A stretch of 64,000 nt of DNA. It comes from Nocardia sp. NBC_01329. GTDB taxonomy: Bacteria; Actinomycetota; Actinomycetes; Mycobacteriales; Mycobacteriaceae. Of this stretch, positions 37,857-45,961 are shown one piece after another; within the stretch, counting starts at the first letter, position 1; each line of letters opens with the position of its first letter. The stretch is from assembly GCF_035956715.1 (NCBI RefSeq), contig NZ_CP108381.1, positions 1,550,001 through 1,614,000 of the forward strand, in the 5' to 3' direction. The notes under the pieces are model-generated. The model was not told the origin of the DNA. It worked only from the letters and a program-made list of their open reading frames with translations, and made no database searches. A program made the position numbers and the translations under genes.

Positions 37857-38922
37857 CCTGGGTCGAAACGCGCTGTAGGACCGGGTGCGTGGCGTGCTCG
37901 GTTTCCGGCTCCGAGGTGAACCGCAGGACCGTGGCGGTGAGAATCGTAACCAGTGCCCCCAGGCCGAGCGCAGTGAGCAGGGTGGTGTTATCAGGGTCTA
38001 CGAGAGACTGTCCGCGCATCGCCTGCCAGAATGTGATCGCCTGTAACCCACCCCAGCCGAGGATCACCACCCCGATCAACTGGCTGCGGGTCCGGGCCGG
38101 TCGCAGCCGGGGGAAGCGCGCCGCGCACCACGCCAGCACCACCACTGCGGCCAATACCACCTGGATTCCGTGCAAGCCGATGAAATGCGGAATGCGCAGA
38201 TCCCCGCCCAGGGTGCTCCAGTGCGTTATCGGCATCCCCGCCACCGCGTCCGGTGCGCCCACCGCCTGCCGGGTAGCGGCGTCGACGACGGTATGCCCGG
38301 CAGCCAGTTCTACGAGGCGGCCGTCCGAGGTGCGAGTGAGCTGAGTACCGGTGAAACCCATGAGGTAGCCCAGCGCCATCGAGACCACCGCCATGACCAG
38401 GCCGCCACGAATCGCCCAGACCGTCGGCCGATCCGCGCCCGGACGTATCGAAACGATCACGGCGATCAACAGATTCGCCAGGAAGAGTCCCGGTACCCCG
38501 GAGGCGAACACTTTCTGCCCGATCTCGTTGACCGCATCGGTTTCGGTGTTGAAATGGCTGAAGGTACCGCGTGCGGCCTGGATCACGACGAATCCGACAT
38601 CCACGAACGCGGTGGCGGAGAACACGACACCCAGCCACCAGGTGACCCGCCGGCCGCGGTGCGGCAGTGACAGCAGCCATGCCAAGGTCAACGAATAGAG
38701 CAGGAACGCCACCCCGAATTTGACCGGTTTGAGCCACACCGACTCGCCGAGCAGGACGCGATCGTCGACGACCATCGCGATCAGGCCCACAATCACCAGA
38801 CCGGCCATTGCCGCGGAACTGAGCAGCAAAGGCCGGTGCAGGCGTCCGATCACCCGACAGAGATCGGAAGTTGTGGGGCGTTCGGAACGAGCCGGTACGC
38901 CGCGGAGCAGGACTACGGACAT
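37807..38922 (-). CDS. Polytopic membrane protein, unknown function
   Basis: Protein of 371 residues with about eight hydrophobic segments (for example LLLSSAAMAGLVIVGLIAMV, FGVAFLLYSLTLAWLLSLP and IGLHGIQVVLAAVVVLAWCA). A conserved-looking extracytoplasmic or loop segment contains FSHFNTETDAVNEIGQ and THWSTLGGDLRIPHFIGLHG, where paired His residues could bind metal or heme. I do not recognise a characterised family. Its last 50 bases overlap the convergent gene at 37533-37856. Confidence 0.8.
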   Translation of the reverse strand: MSVVLLRGVPARSERPTTSDLCRVIGRLHRPLLLSSAAMAGLVIVGLIAMVVDDRVLLGESVWLKPVKFGVAFLLYSLTLAWLLSLPHRGRRVTWWLGVVFSATAFVDVGFVVIQAARGTFSHFNTETDAVNEIGQKVFASGVPGLFLANLLIAVIVSIRPGADRPTVWAIRGGLVMAVVSMALGYLMGFTGTQLTRTSDGRLVELAAGHTVVDAATRQAVGAPDAVAGMPITHWSTLGGDLRIPHFIGLHGIQVVLAAVVVLAWCAARFPRLRPARTRSQLIGVVILGWGGLQAITFWQAMRGQSLVDPDNTTLLTALGLGALVTILTATVLRFTSEPETEHATHPVLQRVSTQVSATVPRPEPVRPAPR

Positions 38923-39030
38923 GCAACCGACGGTAGGAACGGGGATCCGGCCGCTGCGTCCCGCTACGGGACTGTGTGCGGCCGGTACCCCGGTACGCCG
39001 GGGCCCCGTCGGGTGGGTCAGAGGTAAGGG

Positions 39031-39744
39031 TCAGTCGGGGATATTGCCCAGATCGAGGCCGCGCCCGGCGAGATAGGGGGCCGGGTCGACCGGGCCGATA
39101 CCGGGCTGGTGGACCTCGTAGTGCAGGTGCGGTCCGGTGGATTGGCCGCGGCTGCCGACGGTGGCGATCACGTCACCGGCGCGCACGGGCTGGCCGACCG
39201 ACACCAGGATGTCCTGCATATGGCCGTACACGCCGACGCTGCCGTCGTCCTGCTGGACGCGGACCCACAGCCCGAATCCGGTGGCGGGGCCGGCCTCGAT
39301 CACGACACCGTCGGTGACCGTCCGGATCGGTGAACCCATATTGGCGGCGAAGTCGATGCCGTTGTGGGCGGTGCCCCAGCGTGCCCCGAAGCCCGAGGAC
39401 ACTACGCCGTCGGCCGGGTATACCGTGGTCGGTCGCGGCGGTTCGAAGAACGGGAACGGGAACGAGACCGGGGCGGGTTGAGCGGCCTGATGGGGATCCC
39501 AGGCGGCGGGGTCGTGCGAGGTGGCGGGCCGCTCGGCGGGCGCGCGGTCGGCCCGGTCGGCCGGGGCCTCCGAGGTGGCGGCCACCGGGGTGATCTGTTC
39601 GTTACCGGAATCGGCTCCTGCGGCGAACAGGCCGAAACCGGCGCAAAGGGCGGTCGAGGTGGCGACGACCTGCGTCGTGATGTTGCGACGGCCGATCGGC
39701 GGCACCGTGAACTTACGGAAAGGTAACGGAAGGGTCACGGGCAT
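39031..39744 (-). CDS. M23 family peptidoglycan metalloendopeptidase
   Basis: Protein of 237 residues. An N-terminal signal or anchor segment (NITTQVVATSTALCAGFGLF) and a Pro/Ala-rich linker precede a LytM domain. The zinc ligands are visible as HNGIDFAA (His and Asp) and GPHLHYEVH (HxH). The family cuts peptide cross-links in the cell wall or acts as an amidase activator. The gene is divergent from the ArsR gene at 39893, and the gap holds a palindrome at 39826-39839. Confidence 0.93.
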   Translation of the reverse strand: MPVTLPLPFRKFTVPPIGRRNITTQVVATSTALCAGFGLFAAGADSGNEQITPVAATSEAPADRADRAPAERPATSHDPAAWDPHQAAQPAPVSFPFPFFEPPRPTTVYPADGVVSSGFGARWGTAHNGIDFAANMGSPIRTVTDGVVIEAGPATGFGLWVRVQQDDGSVGVYGHMQDILVSVGQPVRAGDVIATVGSRGQSTGPHLHYEVHQPGIGPVDPAPYLAGRGLDLGNIPD

Positions 39745-39825
39745 GGTTACAAGCTAGGGGACCGACACGCCGATCCAGCAAGCATGTGGCAACCGTCACG
39801 TTTGCGCATAAGCCCAGGTCGAGTA

Positions 39826-39839
39826 TTACCGAACGGTAA
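39826..39839. promoter_or_regulatory. Inverted repeat TTACCG-AA-CGGTAA
   Basis: Perfect 6-base arms with a 2-base spacer, 82 bases from the M23 start and 54 bases from the ArsR start. It may be an operator for either gene; the binding protein is unknown. Confidence 0.4.
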
Positions 39840-39892
39840 CGAAAACTTGGAAATCGGTCGACGAGCTGCACAAATGAGACATTGATCTAGAT

Positions 39893-40246
39893 TTGACCGG
39901 AGTGTGCCAGAAGATCGACACTATTTCAGTGGTCGCTAACAGAGTTGCGCCCCTGATCGCCCTGGCCGACCCCACCAGGCGCGCGATATTCGAAGCGCTG
40001 CCCGCCGGGCCACGCTCGGTCGGGGAACTCGCGACACAGGTCGGAATCAGTAGTTCGGCGGTATCCCAGCATCTGCGAGTTCTCCGGGACGCGCGGCTGG
40101 TGATGGTGCGGCCGATGGGCAATCGGCGCCTGTACTCCCTGGACCCGCGCGGGCTCGGCGACGCCCGCGACTACCTGGAACAGTTCTGGCAGAGTGCGCT
40201 GGCCGCCTACGCGGCCGCGCTCAGCGATGCACGTGAGCAGGGATAA
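39893..40246 (+). CDS. ArsR-family winged-helix regulator
   Basis: A ~115-residue protein. The core is typical: APLIALADPTRRAIFEALPA, ELATQVGISSSAVSQHLRVL (HTH) and the wing MGNRRLYSLDP. No Cys metal-sensing box (ELCVCD-like) is present, so it belongs to the non-metal group often placed beside SRPBCC or transporter genes. The start is uncertain: TTG 39893, GTG 39902 or GTG 39932. The next gene is convergent, so its target may be itself or the divergent M23 gene. Confidence 0.85.
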   Translation: MTGVCQKIDTISVVANRVAPLIALADPTRRAIFEALPAGPRSVGELATQVGISSSAVSQHLRVLRDARLVMVRPMGNRRLYSLDPRGLGDARDYLEQFWQSALAAYAAALSDAREQG

Positions 40247-40269
40247 CAGTTCCGCGGGAACCGGGCGCC

Positions 40270-41247
40270 TCAGCCGACCCTGCGGAACGCCGCGCCGGTT
40301 ACGCTCGCTTCCCCACGGCGTTTGTCCAGCTGCCGGTCCAGCGCCGCGATCACCTCGGCCGATCCGATCTGCAGCAGACCCGGGTCGGGAGTGCCGGCGA
40401 AGCGGTCGCCGGTGCGTCCCGCCCACAGCACTTCGTGCCGGTTCAGCAGATGGCTCGGCGGCCCGCCCTGCTCCGGGGGGGTGGGACCGAACAACTGCAC
40501 GGTGCGGGTCCCGAAGGCGGTGGCCAGATGCGCCACGCCGGTATCGCCGCACAGGACGACCGAAGCCTCTGCCACCGTCGCCGACAATTCGATGAGGTTC
40601 TGGGTGCCGGCCAGTACCCGGCGCCCGGACAGCCCGGCGCGCGCCGCGATCCCCAGCGCGTTCTCGCGATCGTATTCGTCGCCGGTCAGCACCACCTCGT
40701 GCCCGAGGACCAGTAGATGCCGGATCACCGCCGCGAAGCGGTCGGCGGGCCAGCGTCGGGCCGGTGCGCCCGCCCCGACATGGACGACCACGCTGTCACG
40801 GTGATCGGTAGTGGCCACCGGCGGCAGGAGCCCCAGATTGCGCCGGTCCGCGCCGATCCCGTCGAACTCGAGCAGATGACACCAGCGGTCGATCGGGTGA
40901 TGCTCGGGCCGCCACTCCGGTGCCGGGATCTCCGGAAACGCCGGATCCCGATAGGTGAGGATACGTTCGGCGCCGGTTTTGCCGAGTTGCACGATCGGGA
41001 GGGCACCGGGGCGGTGCAGGTTCACCGCCAATTTCGGCGGCGGACCGTCCCAGCGCAGACCCTGCGGATCGGCGATGGGAACCATCTCGTCCACGCAGGC
41101 GATCACATCGACGATGGGACGCAGATGATGTGGGGCGGCCAGCACCAGGTGATCGTTGCGACGGGCCCGGCGGAGGGCACGCAGTGCCGGGACCGCGGTG
41201 AGAAGATCACCGAGACCGCGCGCCTGAAGCACGAGAACTACCGACAC
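40270..41247 (-). CDS. Glycosyltransferase family 9 protein
   Basis: Protein of 325 residues resembling ADP-heptose:LPS heptosyltransferases. It starts VVLVLQARGLGDLLTAVPAL; the C-terminal half has VVVHVGAGAPARRWPADRFA, the nucleotide-site region VLCGDTGVAHLATAFGTRTV and LFGPTPPEQGGP. Actinobacteria have no LPS, so the acceptor is probably another cell-surface or secondary-metabolite glycan (inference). It stands alone and divergent from the cobalamin riboswitch. Confidence 0.9.
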   Translation of the reverse strand: MSVVLVLQARGLGDLLTAVPALRALRRARRNDHLVLAAPHHLRPIVDVIACVDEMVPIADPQGLRWDGPPPKLAVNLHRPGALPIVQLGKTGAERILTYRDPAFPEIPAPEWRPEHHPIDRWCHLLEFDGIGADRRNLGLLPPVATTDHRDSVVVHVGAGAPARRWPADRFAAVIRHLLVLGHEVVLTGDEYDRENALGIAARAGLSGRRVLAGTQNLIELSATVAEASVVLCGDTGVAHLATAFGTRTVQLFGPTPPEQGGPPSHLLNRHEVLWAGRTGDRFAGTPDPGLLQIGSAEVIAALDRQLDKRRGEASVTGAAFRRVG

Positions 41248-41439
41248 CCGACTCTCCTAGCCACCTGTTGCCCGTTGCGCCGCCCCCTCTCGAACCGTCC
41301 TGGTGAGGATCCGAACACGACGAGAGCATTTCCTTGGATGACTACCCGTGGTCCTCGTGGGCAAACGTGGACCGGTCGCGGCCTGGATCACACGCTGTGC
41401 GTTCGCCTCATGCGCCGGCACCGCCCGCCACCTGCCGAG

Positions 41440-41597
41440 ACGGGCGTCGCGCGCGATGAGCCCGTGGTCACCCGAGGGGTGCTCGCGTATGCGTCCGACG
41501 TCCGTGGGGAAGTCCGGTGTGAATCCGGCGCTGTCCCGCAATTGTGTGGCTCGTGTAGGGCCGCAACCAGATACCCGCGGATGAACCAGGAACGGTC
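41440..41597 (+). promoter_or_regulatory. Cobalamin (AdoCbl) riboswitch
   Basis: Conserved elements occur in order on the plus strand: GGGGTGCTCG near 41475, GGGGAAGTCCGGTG (about 41507-41520), GAATCCGGCGCTGTCCCGCA (41521-41540) with ATTGTG after it, and a B12-box-like CAACCAGATACCCGC (41564-41578). Spacing matches the class I aptamer. It is followed by AGGA and an ATG at 41598, so control of translation start is likely. The reading frame that follows is only 37 codons long. Confidence 0.75.
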
Positions 41598-41711
41598 ATG
41601 ATCACGTGGGTATCGATCGATGCGCCGAACGAGCCGCTCGATTCGCGGCCCGTTTCGCATGTCTTCGTCGCGTGGTCTACGACGGTCTGTTCGGAGTGGA
41701 CGGTTCGATGA
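41598..41711 (+). CDS. 37-codon frame directly behind the riboswitch
   Basis: The frame begins MITWVSIDAPNEPLDSRPVS and stops at TGA 41709. AGGA lies about eight bases before the ATG. Its position makes it the translated target of the riboswitch, but the product matches nothing I know. It may be a truncated or decayed gene start rather than a functional peptide. Confidence 0.3.
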   Translation: MITWVSIDAPNEPLDSRPVSHVFVAWSTTVCSEWTVR

Positions 41712-41839
41712 CACCTATCCCACGGCTCCCGCAGTCGGCGGAACCCCGTCGGCCGCCCGGACACTCGCGGGTGGATCCGGTCTCACCTTGGTATCCACAC
41801 CTGGCAGCGGTATCTATTCTTCGCCATGAAGACCGATCG

Positions 41840-41946
41840 CCCGCCGTGGGTGTGCTGCTGCCGCAGTTCGTCGGCACCGCAGAGCAGATCGCCGATCAGA
41901 TCGAGGCGGGTTCACCGGCGGCGAGGCCGACGGCTACTCCCGGTGT
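41840..41946 (+). pseudogene. Remnant of a luciferase-like (LLM) monooxygenase
   Basis: One frame reads LLPQFVGTAEQIADQIEAG. A one-base frame change then gives FTGGEADGYS. This is the near-C-terminal signature of FMN-dependent NtaA/SnaA-type monooxygenases (VGTPEQIADQ...F..G..DGF). No upstream part of such an enzyme remains in the preceding 130 bases, so this looks like a deletion remnant. It lies just before the end of the convergent SnoaL-like gene. Confidence 0.5.
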
Positions 41947-41948
41947 GC

Positions 41949-42434
41949 TCAGCCGTCCGTACGAGAAGTATTGTCGAGCAACAGGTCCCGGGCCTCGGGG
42001 CCGCCGTCGAGGGCGCGGGTGACCCGGCGGCTGATTCGCCAACCCGCCGGGGTGCGGGTGAGCCGGAAACTGTTGGCACCTGCACGCCATACGCGGTAGC
42101 CGTCGTCGTAGTGGCGTACCAGTAGCGATTCGCAGACCGCCGTCGCCTCGTCACCCTCGAGTACGATCCGCGCCGGGCCGAGGAAATGCGTACAGCCCGT
42201 ATCGATCAGGGACCGGTGCGCTGCCGACTCGACCATCGCGTGGATATCCGCCCGACCCCGCATATGCCAGCCCTCGACGTCGTATATACCGTCTTCGGTC
42301 CACAGCTGCGCCACTTCCGCGGCGGCGCCGGCATCGACGAACGGGCCGTAGGAGGCGAGGAGCCGGGCGATCTCCCCTTCGTCTTCCAGCCGACGCATGC
42401 GTTCCTCGAGGCGTGCGAGTCGTTCCTCGTCCAC
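41949..42434 (-). CDS. SnoaL-like / NTF2-fold protein
   Basis: A 161-residue protein from GTG 42434 (AGGA five bases upstream). A helical start (DEERLARLEERMRRLEDEGE) leads into the cone-shaped NTF2-like fold: IARLLASYGPFVDAGAAAEV, AQLWTEDGIYDVEG, ADIHAMVESAAH, and the closing WRAGANSFRLTRTPAGWRIS. Such proteins act as small isomerases, dehydratases or hydroxylation accessories in polyketide and steroid-like metabolism. It is the last of three same-strand genes with the SDR and LLM oxidoreductase. Confidence 0.85.
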   Translation of the reverse strand: MDEERLARLEERMRRLEDEGEIARLLASYGPFVDAGAAAEVAQLWTEDGIYDVEGWHMRGRADIHAMVESAAHRSLIDTGCTHFLGPARIVLEGDEATAVCESLLVRHYDDGYRVWRAGANSFRLTRTPAGWRISRRVTRALDGGPEARDLLLDNTSRTDG

Positions 42435-42457
42435 AGCTTTCCTTTCCGTCGTGGGTC

Positions 42458-43285
42458 TCAAAGCGGCGTGGCCACTGCGATCAGGGCCGCGAGTTGAGCG
42501 CAATAGTGATCGATATCGGTGGCCCGGACCGCACAGCAGGCGACGGTGGCGCCGATATCGCGCAACCCGGCCAGCCGCCGCCGGGCGCCGTCGGGATCGG
42601 TGAGCGGGTTCAATGCGCGACCCGGGCTCAGCACCACTTCGAAGTCCGGTGGCAGGGTCACCGCGTGCAGGTGCGCGGACAGTGCGTCCGGGGACAGGCC
42701 GAACGGAACCCAGCCGGTACCCAGTGCCACGGCCCGGCGCAGCGACCGGCGGGTGCGGCCGCCGACCCACAGGGGTGCGGTGGTCGAGGTCGCGGCCGGA
42801 TCGATGACGAAATCCCCGACTTCCCGGCGACCCCACGCGTCGCGCAATTCGGCGAGTGCGCGTTCGGCGGCGGCGCCGCGTCCGGCCCATTCCGCGTCCA
42901 GCAGCGCGAATTCTGCTTCCAGCGATCCGACGCCCACACCCAGCACGACTCGGCCGCCGCTGAGCCGATCGAGCGTGCCGTAGCTCTTCGCGAGTGCCAG
43001 CGGATGGTGGTATCCCAGAACGACGACCGAGGTCGCCAACCGGATCCGGCCGGTGCGTGCCGCGAGATAGGACAGAGTCGCCAGCGGGTCCCAATAGGTC
43101 GATCCGCGGGCGCCCGCCTCGGCCGTGGGGATCGCGACGTGCTCCGAACAGGTCAGATGGTCGAAACCGAGATCATCGGCGGTTTCCGCGATCCGGGCGA
43201 GTTCGGCGGGTCCGGCGCCGGCTTCCCAGGAGGAGGCGATTCCGGGGACCCGTACCACGATCGGGGTGGACAGGCCGACCCTCAT
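42458..43285 (-). CDS. LLM-class F420-dependent oxidoreductase
   Basis: Protein of 275 residues with the luciferase-like TIM-barrel: MRVGLSTPIVVRVPG, ARIAETADDLGFDHLTCSEH, RIRLATSVVVLGYHHPLALA and GGRVVLGVGVGSLEAEFALL. These are hallmarks of the F420-binding TIGR03619-like group. Its ATG overlaps the upstream SDR stop by four bases (ATGA). It probably reduces or oxidises a carbonyl or alkene in the same pathway as the SDR and SnoaL-like protein. Confidence 0.9.
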   Translation of the reverse strand: MRVGLSTPIVVRVPGIASSWEAGAGPAELARIAETADDLGFDHLTCSEHVAIPTAEAGARGSTYWDPLATLSYLAARTGRIRLATSVVVLGYHHPLALAKSYGTLDRLSGGRVVLGVGVGSLEAEFALLDAEWAGRGAAAERALAELRDAWGRREVGDFVIDPAATSTTAPLWVGGRTRRSLRRAVALGTGWVPFGLSPDALSAHLHAVTLPPDFEVVLSPGRALNPLTDPDGARRRLAGLRDIGATVACCAVRATDIDHYCAQLAALIAVATPL

Positions 43286-44094
43286 CGGTGCCGGTCCTCG
43301 GTGGCGCCGATGATGCGGCGCATCATCCGGTCGGCTCCCAGGACCGCCGCCGCGCGATCGGGTTCGCTGCGCCGGGCGGCCAGATGTTCATGGGCGCCGA
43401 TGACATGGACCGGGCCCCGGCTCAGCGCGGCCAAGCCTTCGGACGCCACGTCGGCGGGTTCGGAGACGGGCATCCCGGGGATGTCGAAGTCGAGGCCGAC
43501 GCGCTCCATCGCCGGTGTCCGTGTCACGCCGAGTACGAGTTCGAGCACATCCACACCGTCCTCGCGCAGTTCCAGCCAGAGGCTCTCGGCGAAGATCCGT
43601 CCGAAGGCCTTCACGCCGCCGTAGACCGTATGCCGCCGTGATCCCAGATATCCGGCCAGCGATCCCACCAGCAGGATGCCGCCGCGTCGCCGGTCACGCA
43701 TCGCGTTGCCGAAGCCGTGGACCAGGGTCAGCGGTGTAGTGATGTTGAGATCTATGACCTGCTGGAAGGCGGCGGGGTCGCCGTCGAGGAAATCGGCGCT
43801 GTGGGTGTTGGCGCCCGCGTTGTGCACCAGTAGCCCGACCTCGACATCGGAGGCCGCGTCGAGTACTGCTCGCGCCGCGTCCGGCTCGGTGAGGTCGGCG
43901 GTCAGCGTGCGGACTTCTACGCCGAGTGCCCGGCACTGCTCGGCGGTATCGGCCAGGGGACCGGGCCGCCGGGCCACCAGCAGCAGGTGGAGTCCGGATT
44001 CCGCGAGTCGTAGGGCGAACGATCGGCCCACACCCTCGGAGCCGCCGGTGATCACCGCCCAGGGGCCGTAGCGCACGGGGTCGAGGTGGGTCAT
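43282..44094 (-). CDS. Short-chain dehydrogenase/reductase
   Basis: Protein of 270 residues. The cofactor loop WAVITGGSEGVGRSFALRLA, NAG motif LLVHNAGANTHS, and catalytic Ser (VGSLAGYL), Tyr and Lys (YGGVKAFG) are all present. It is the first gene of a three-gene operon and lies divergent from a TetR regulator, with a palindrome in the gap. The substrate is unknown; the SDR-LLM-SnoaL set suggests catabolism or modification of a cyclic or lipid-like compound. Confidence 0.9.
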   Translation of the reverse strand: MTHLDPVRYGPWAVITGGSEGVGRSFALRLAESGLHLLLVARRPGPLADTAEQCRALGVEVRTLTADLTEPDAARAVLDAASDVEVGLLVHNAGANTHSADFLDGDPAAFQQVIDLNITTPLTLVHGFGNAMRDRRRGGILLVGSLAGYLGSRRHTVYGGVKAFGRIFAESLWLELREDGVDVLELVLGVTRTPAMERVGLDFDIPGMPVSEPADVASEGLAALSRGPVHVIGAHEHLAARRSEPDRAAAVLGADRMMRRIIGATEDRHR

Positions 44095-44155
44095 AGGTAT
44101 GTCTCCGTTCGAGTTCCGGCCACACCCAGTTCTACAACCGGCGACGCGGAAATAC

Positions 44156-44169
44156 TAGAGTGAATTCTA
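44156..44169. promoter_or_regulatory. Probable TetR operator
   Basis: TAGAGTGAATTCTA is an imperfect palindrome (arms TAGAnT/AnTCTA) midway between the divergent SDR operon and the TetR gene, in a locally AT-rich stretch (about 44150-44176). Confidence 0.5.
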
Positions 44170-44191
44170 CTTTTCCGATCGGAGGTACACA

Positions 44192-44782
44192 GTGCCACGG
44201 ATTGCCGAACCCCGGGAACCCGGCCGGGCGACCACCACCATCCAGCACGCCCGTCGCCGCGCGATCCTGCGCGCGGCCGCCCGGCTCGGTGCCGAAGAGG
44301 GGCTCGAACGAGTCCAGATGTCCGATATCGCCGCAGCGGCCGGGGTCGCGCTGGGGACGCTCTACCGCTACTACCCGTCCAAACATCACCTCTACTCGGG
44401 CGTCCTGGAGTCGGCCGTCGCCGATCTGCCGCTGGCGGCACAGGTGCCGGACGACCCGGTGGGCGCCGTCGCCGACCTGCTCGAATCCGCGGTGACCGGC
44501 CTGCTCCGGCGACCCCGGCTGGGGCGGGCCATGCTGGTCTCGGCCAATGCGGTCCGGTCGGCCGGAACGGTGCCGGTCGACACCACGATGCGTGATCGGA
44601 TCATCGCCGCCGCCGGGATCACCGAACCGGATGCCGCGGATCAGCAACTGGCCCGGCTGGCCGAGCAGTGCGCCTACGGCATCCTGACCTGGGCGACCGC
44701 CGGCCAGCTGAGTGCGGATCAGGCCGTGGCCGACATCCGCCGGGCCTGCACCCTGCTGCTCGGGCCCTGGGCCGGCCGGTAG
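44192..44782 (+). CDS. TetR-family transcriptional regulator
   Basis: Protein of 196 residues; GTG 44192 with GGAGG six bases upstream. The HTH region is ILRAAARLGAEEGLERVQMS then DIAAAAGVALGTLYRYYPSK, and the ligand domain is helical. Likely represses itself and the divergent SDR-LLM-SnoaL operon through the palindrome at 44156-44169. The form of the HTH and the YRYYPSKHHLYSGVLE segment resemble KstR-type regulators of lipid/steroid genes, but the operator differs from the known KstR site. Confidence 0.92.
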   Translation: MPRIAEPREPGRATTTIQHARRRAILRAAARLGAEEGLERVQMSDIAAAAGVALGTLYRYYPSKHHLYSGVLESAVADLPLAAQVPDDPVGAVADLLESAVTGLLRRPRLGRAMLVSANAVRSAGTVPVDTTMRDRIIAAAGITEPDAADQQLARLAEQCAYGILTWATAGQLSADQAVADIRRACTLLLGPWAGR

Positions 44783-44793
44783 GGCCGGGCCGG

Positions 44794-45768
44794 CTAGCCA
44801 CCGCCGACCGGCCCGGTCGCCGGAGCCGGTTGTAGTGCGGCGGGTGCGCGCCGGCGTTCCCACATTCGGGCCAGCAGAATCGCCAACCCGACGTACACCC
44901 AGCCCAGCAGCACATCGATGACATAGTGCTCACCCCCGTACACCAGGGTGAACCCCATCGCGATCGGGAAGACCGCCAGCGGAACCCGCCACCACCAGTG
45001 CCGGGCCAACGGCCACAAGGCGACAGAGACCAGCAGCGCGAAGGCCGCGTGCAGTGACGGTACCGCGGCGACGGGATTGCTGTGCGCGGCCAGCCAGTCC
45101 GCGCCGATATCGGCCGAGTACAACTGGAACCCGAACCCGGTGCTCCGATGGATCTCGGCCTCGATCACCCCGGCACGGGCGGCGTACCAGGGCGGCGCGG
45201 CGGGTATCAGAACGTAGGTCAGCAGACCGAGATAGGACAGCAGCAGAATCCGGCGCATATATTTCGACCAGCGCTCCCGCGACTGTACGTAGAAGACAGC
45301 GGCGAGCAGCCACGGCACCAGGAAATGGCTGGTGTAGACGAGCCCGGTGAGCACGGTCCACCAGGGGCGCCCGCCGTCGTCGGCCAGCTGCTCCTGTAGC
45401 CAGACCGTCGGGATGGTGCCGCCGAACAGCCCGCGTTCCACCACGGCGGGTTCCCGGACTCGCACCGGCATCCCGAGGGTGTTGGCGATCCCTCGGCTGT
45501 GGTCGTAGACGACCAGTGCGGCGATCAGCGGCACCCAGTCGACGAGAATGCGCACTTGGTCGCGCCACGGGCGGTCCGGCGTGAATGCCGCGATGCCCAC
45601 GACGATCCACAGCGCCTGATAGATCCGCTGGGTCGGCGGGCCGAAGAGCACGGTGACGATGACGAGCGCGAGAAGGTACGCCGACCACACGCCACTGCGC
45701 AACAGTCTGCGGTGCCGTTGCGCGGCCGGTACCTCGGTGGTGGGGGCACCCATCCCCACAGTTTTCAT
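44794..45768 (-). CDS. PAP2-superfamily membrane protein
   Basis: Protein of about 324 residues from ATG 45768 (alternative ATG 45753). Six or more hydrophobic segments are present. The phosphatase signature is AVPSLHAAFALLVSVALWPL followed by GGEHYVIDVLLGWVYVG (PSLH and His/Asp of motif 3). Layout matches the Aur1/Ipt1-like group that transfers inositol-phosphate or dephosphorylates lipid phosphates; actinobacterial members have been linked to lipid and wall-glycan metabolism. It converges on the TetR gene. Confidence 0.88.
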   Translation of the reverse strand: MKTVGMGAPTTEVPAAQRHRRLLRSGVWSAYLLALVIVTVLFGPPTQRIYQALWIVVGIAAFTPDRPWRDQVRILVDWVPLIAALVVYDHSRGIANTLGMPVRVREPAVVERGLFGGTIPTVWLQEQLADDGGRPWWTVLTGLVYTSHFLVPWLLAAVFYVQSRERWSKYMRRILLLSYLGLLTYVLIPAAPPWYAARAGVIEAEIHRSTGFGFQLYSADIGADWLAAHSNPVAAVPSLHAAFALLVSVALWPLARHWWWRVPLAVFPIAMGFTLVYGGEHYVIDVLLGWVYVGLAILLARMWERRRAPAALQPAPATGPVGGG

Positions 45769-45843
45769 CAACCGAACCGGAGCTGCCGCCGCGACCTGCG
45801 GAAACGACGCGTGATCGAGACCGCCGCCGCAGCCGGGCTCAGA

Positions 45844-45889
45844 GCCCGGTGAACGCTCCGCGATAGGCCCGGTGAACGCTCCGCGATAG
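45844..45889. repeat. Exact 23-base tandem duplication
   Basis: The unit GCCCGGTGAACGCTCCGCGATAG occurs twice head-to-tail (45844-45866, 45867-45889; first base of the first copy shared with GAG context) in the short gap upstream of both divergent genes. The second copy ends 72 bases before the coiled-coil gene. It may simply be a replication-slippage product. Confidence 0.7.
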
Positions 45890-45961
45890 ATGGAACCACC
45901 GTGATCGCAATCGCGGGACGGTCCTGGTTCGCTGCGGGCACAGCCTCTAGGCTCGGGCGTT

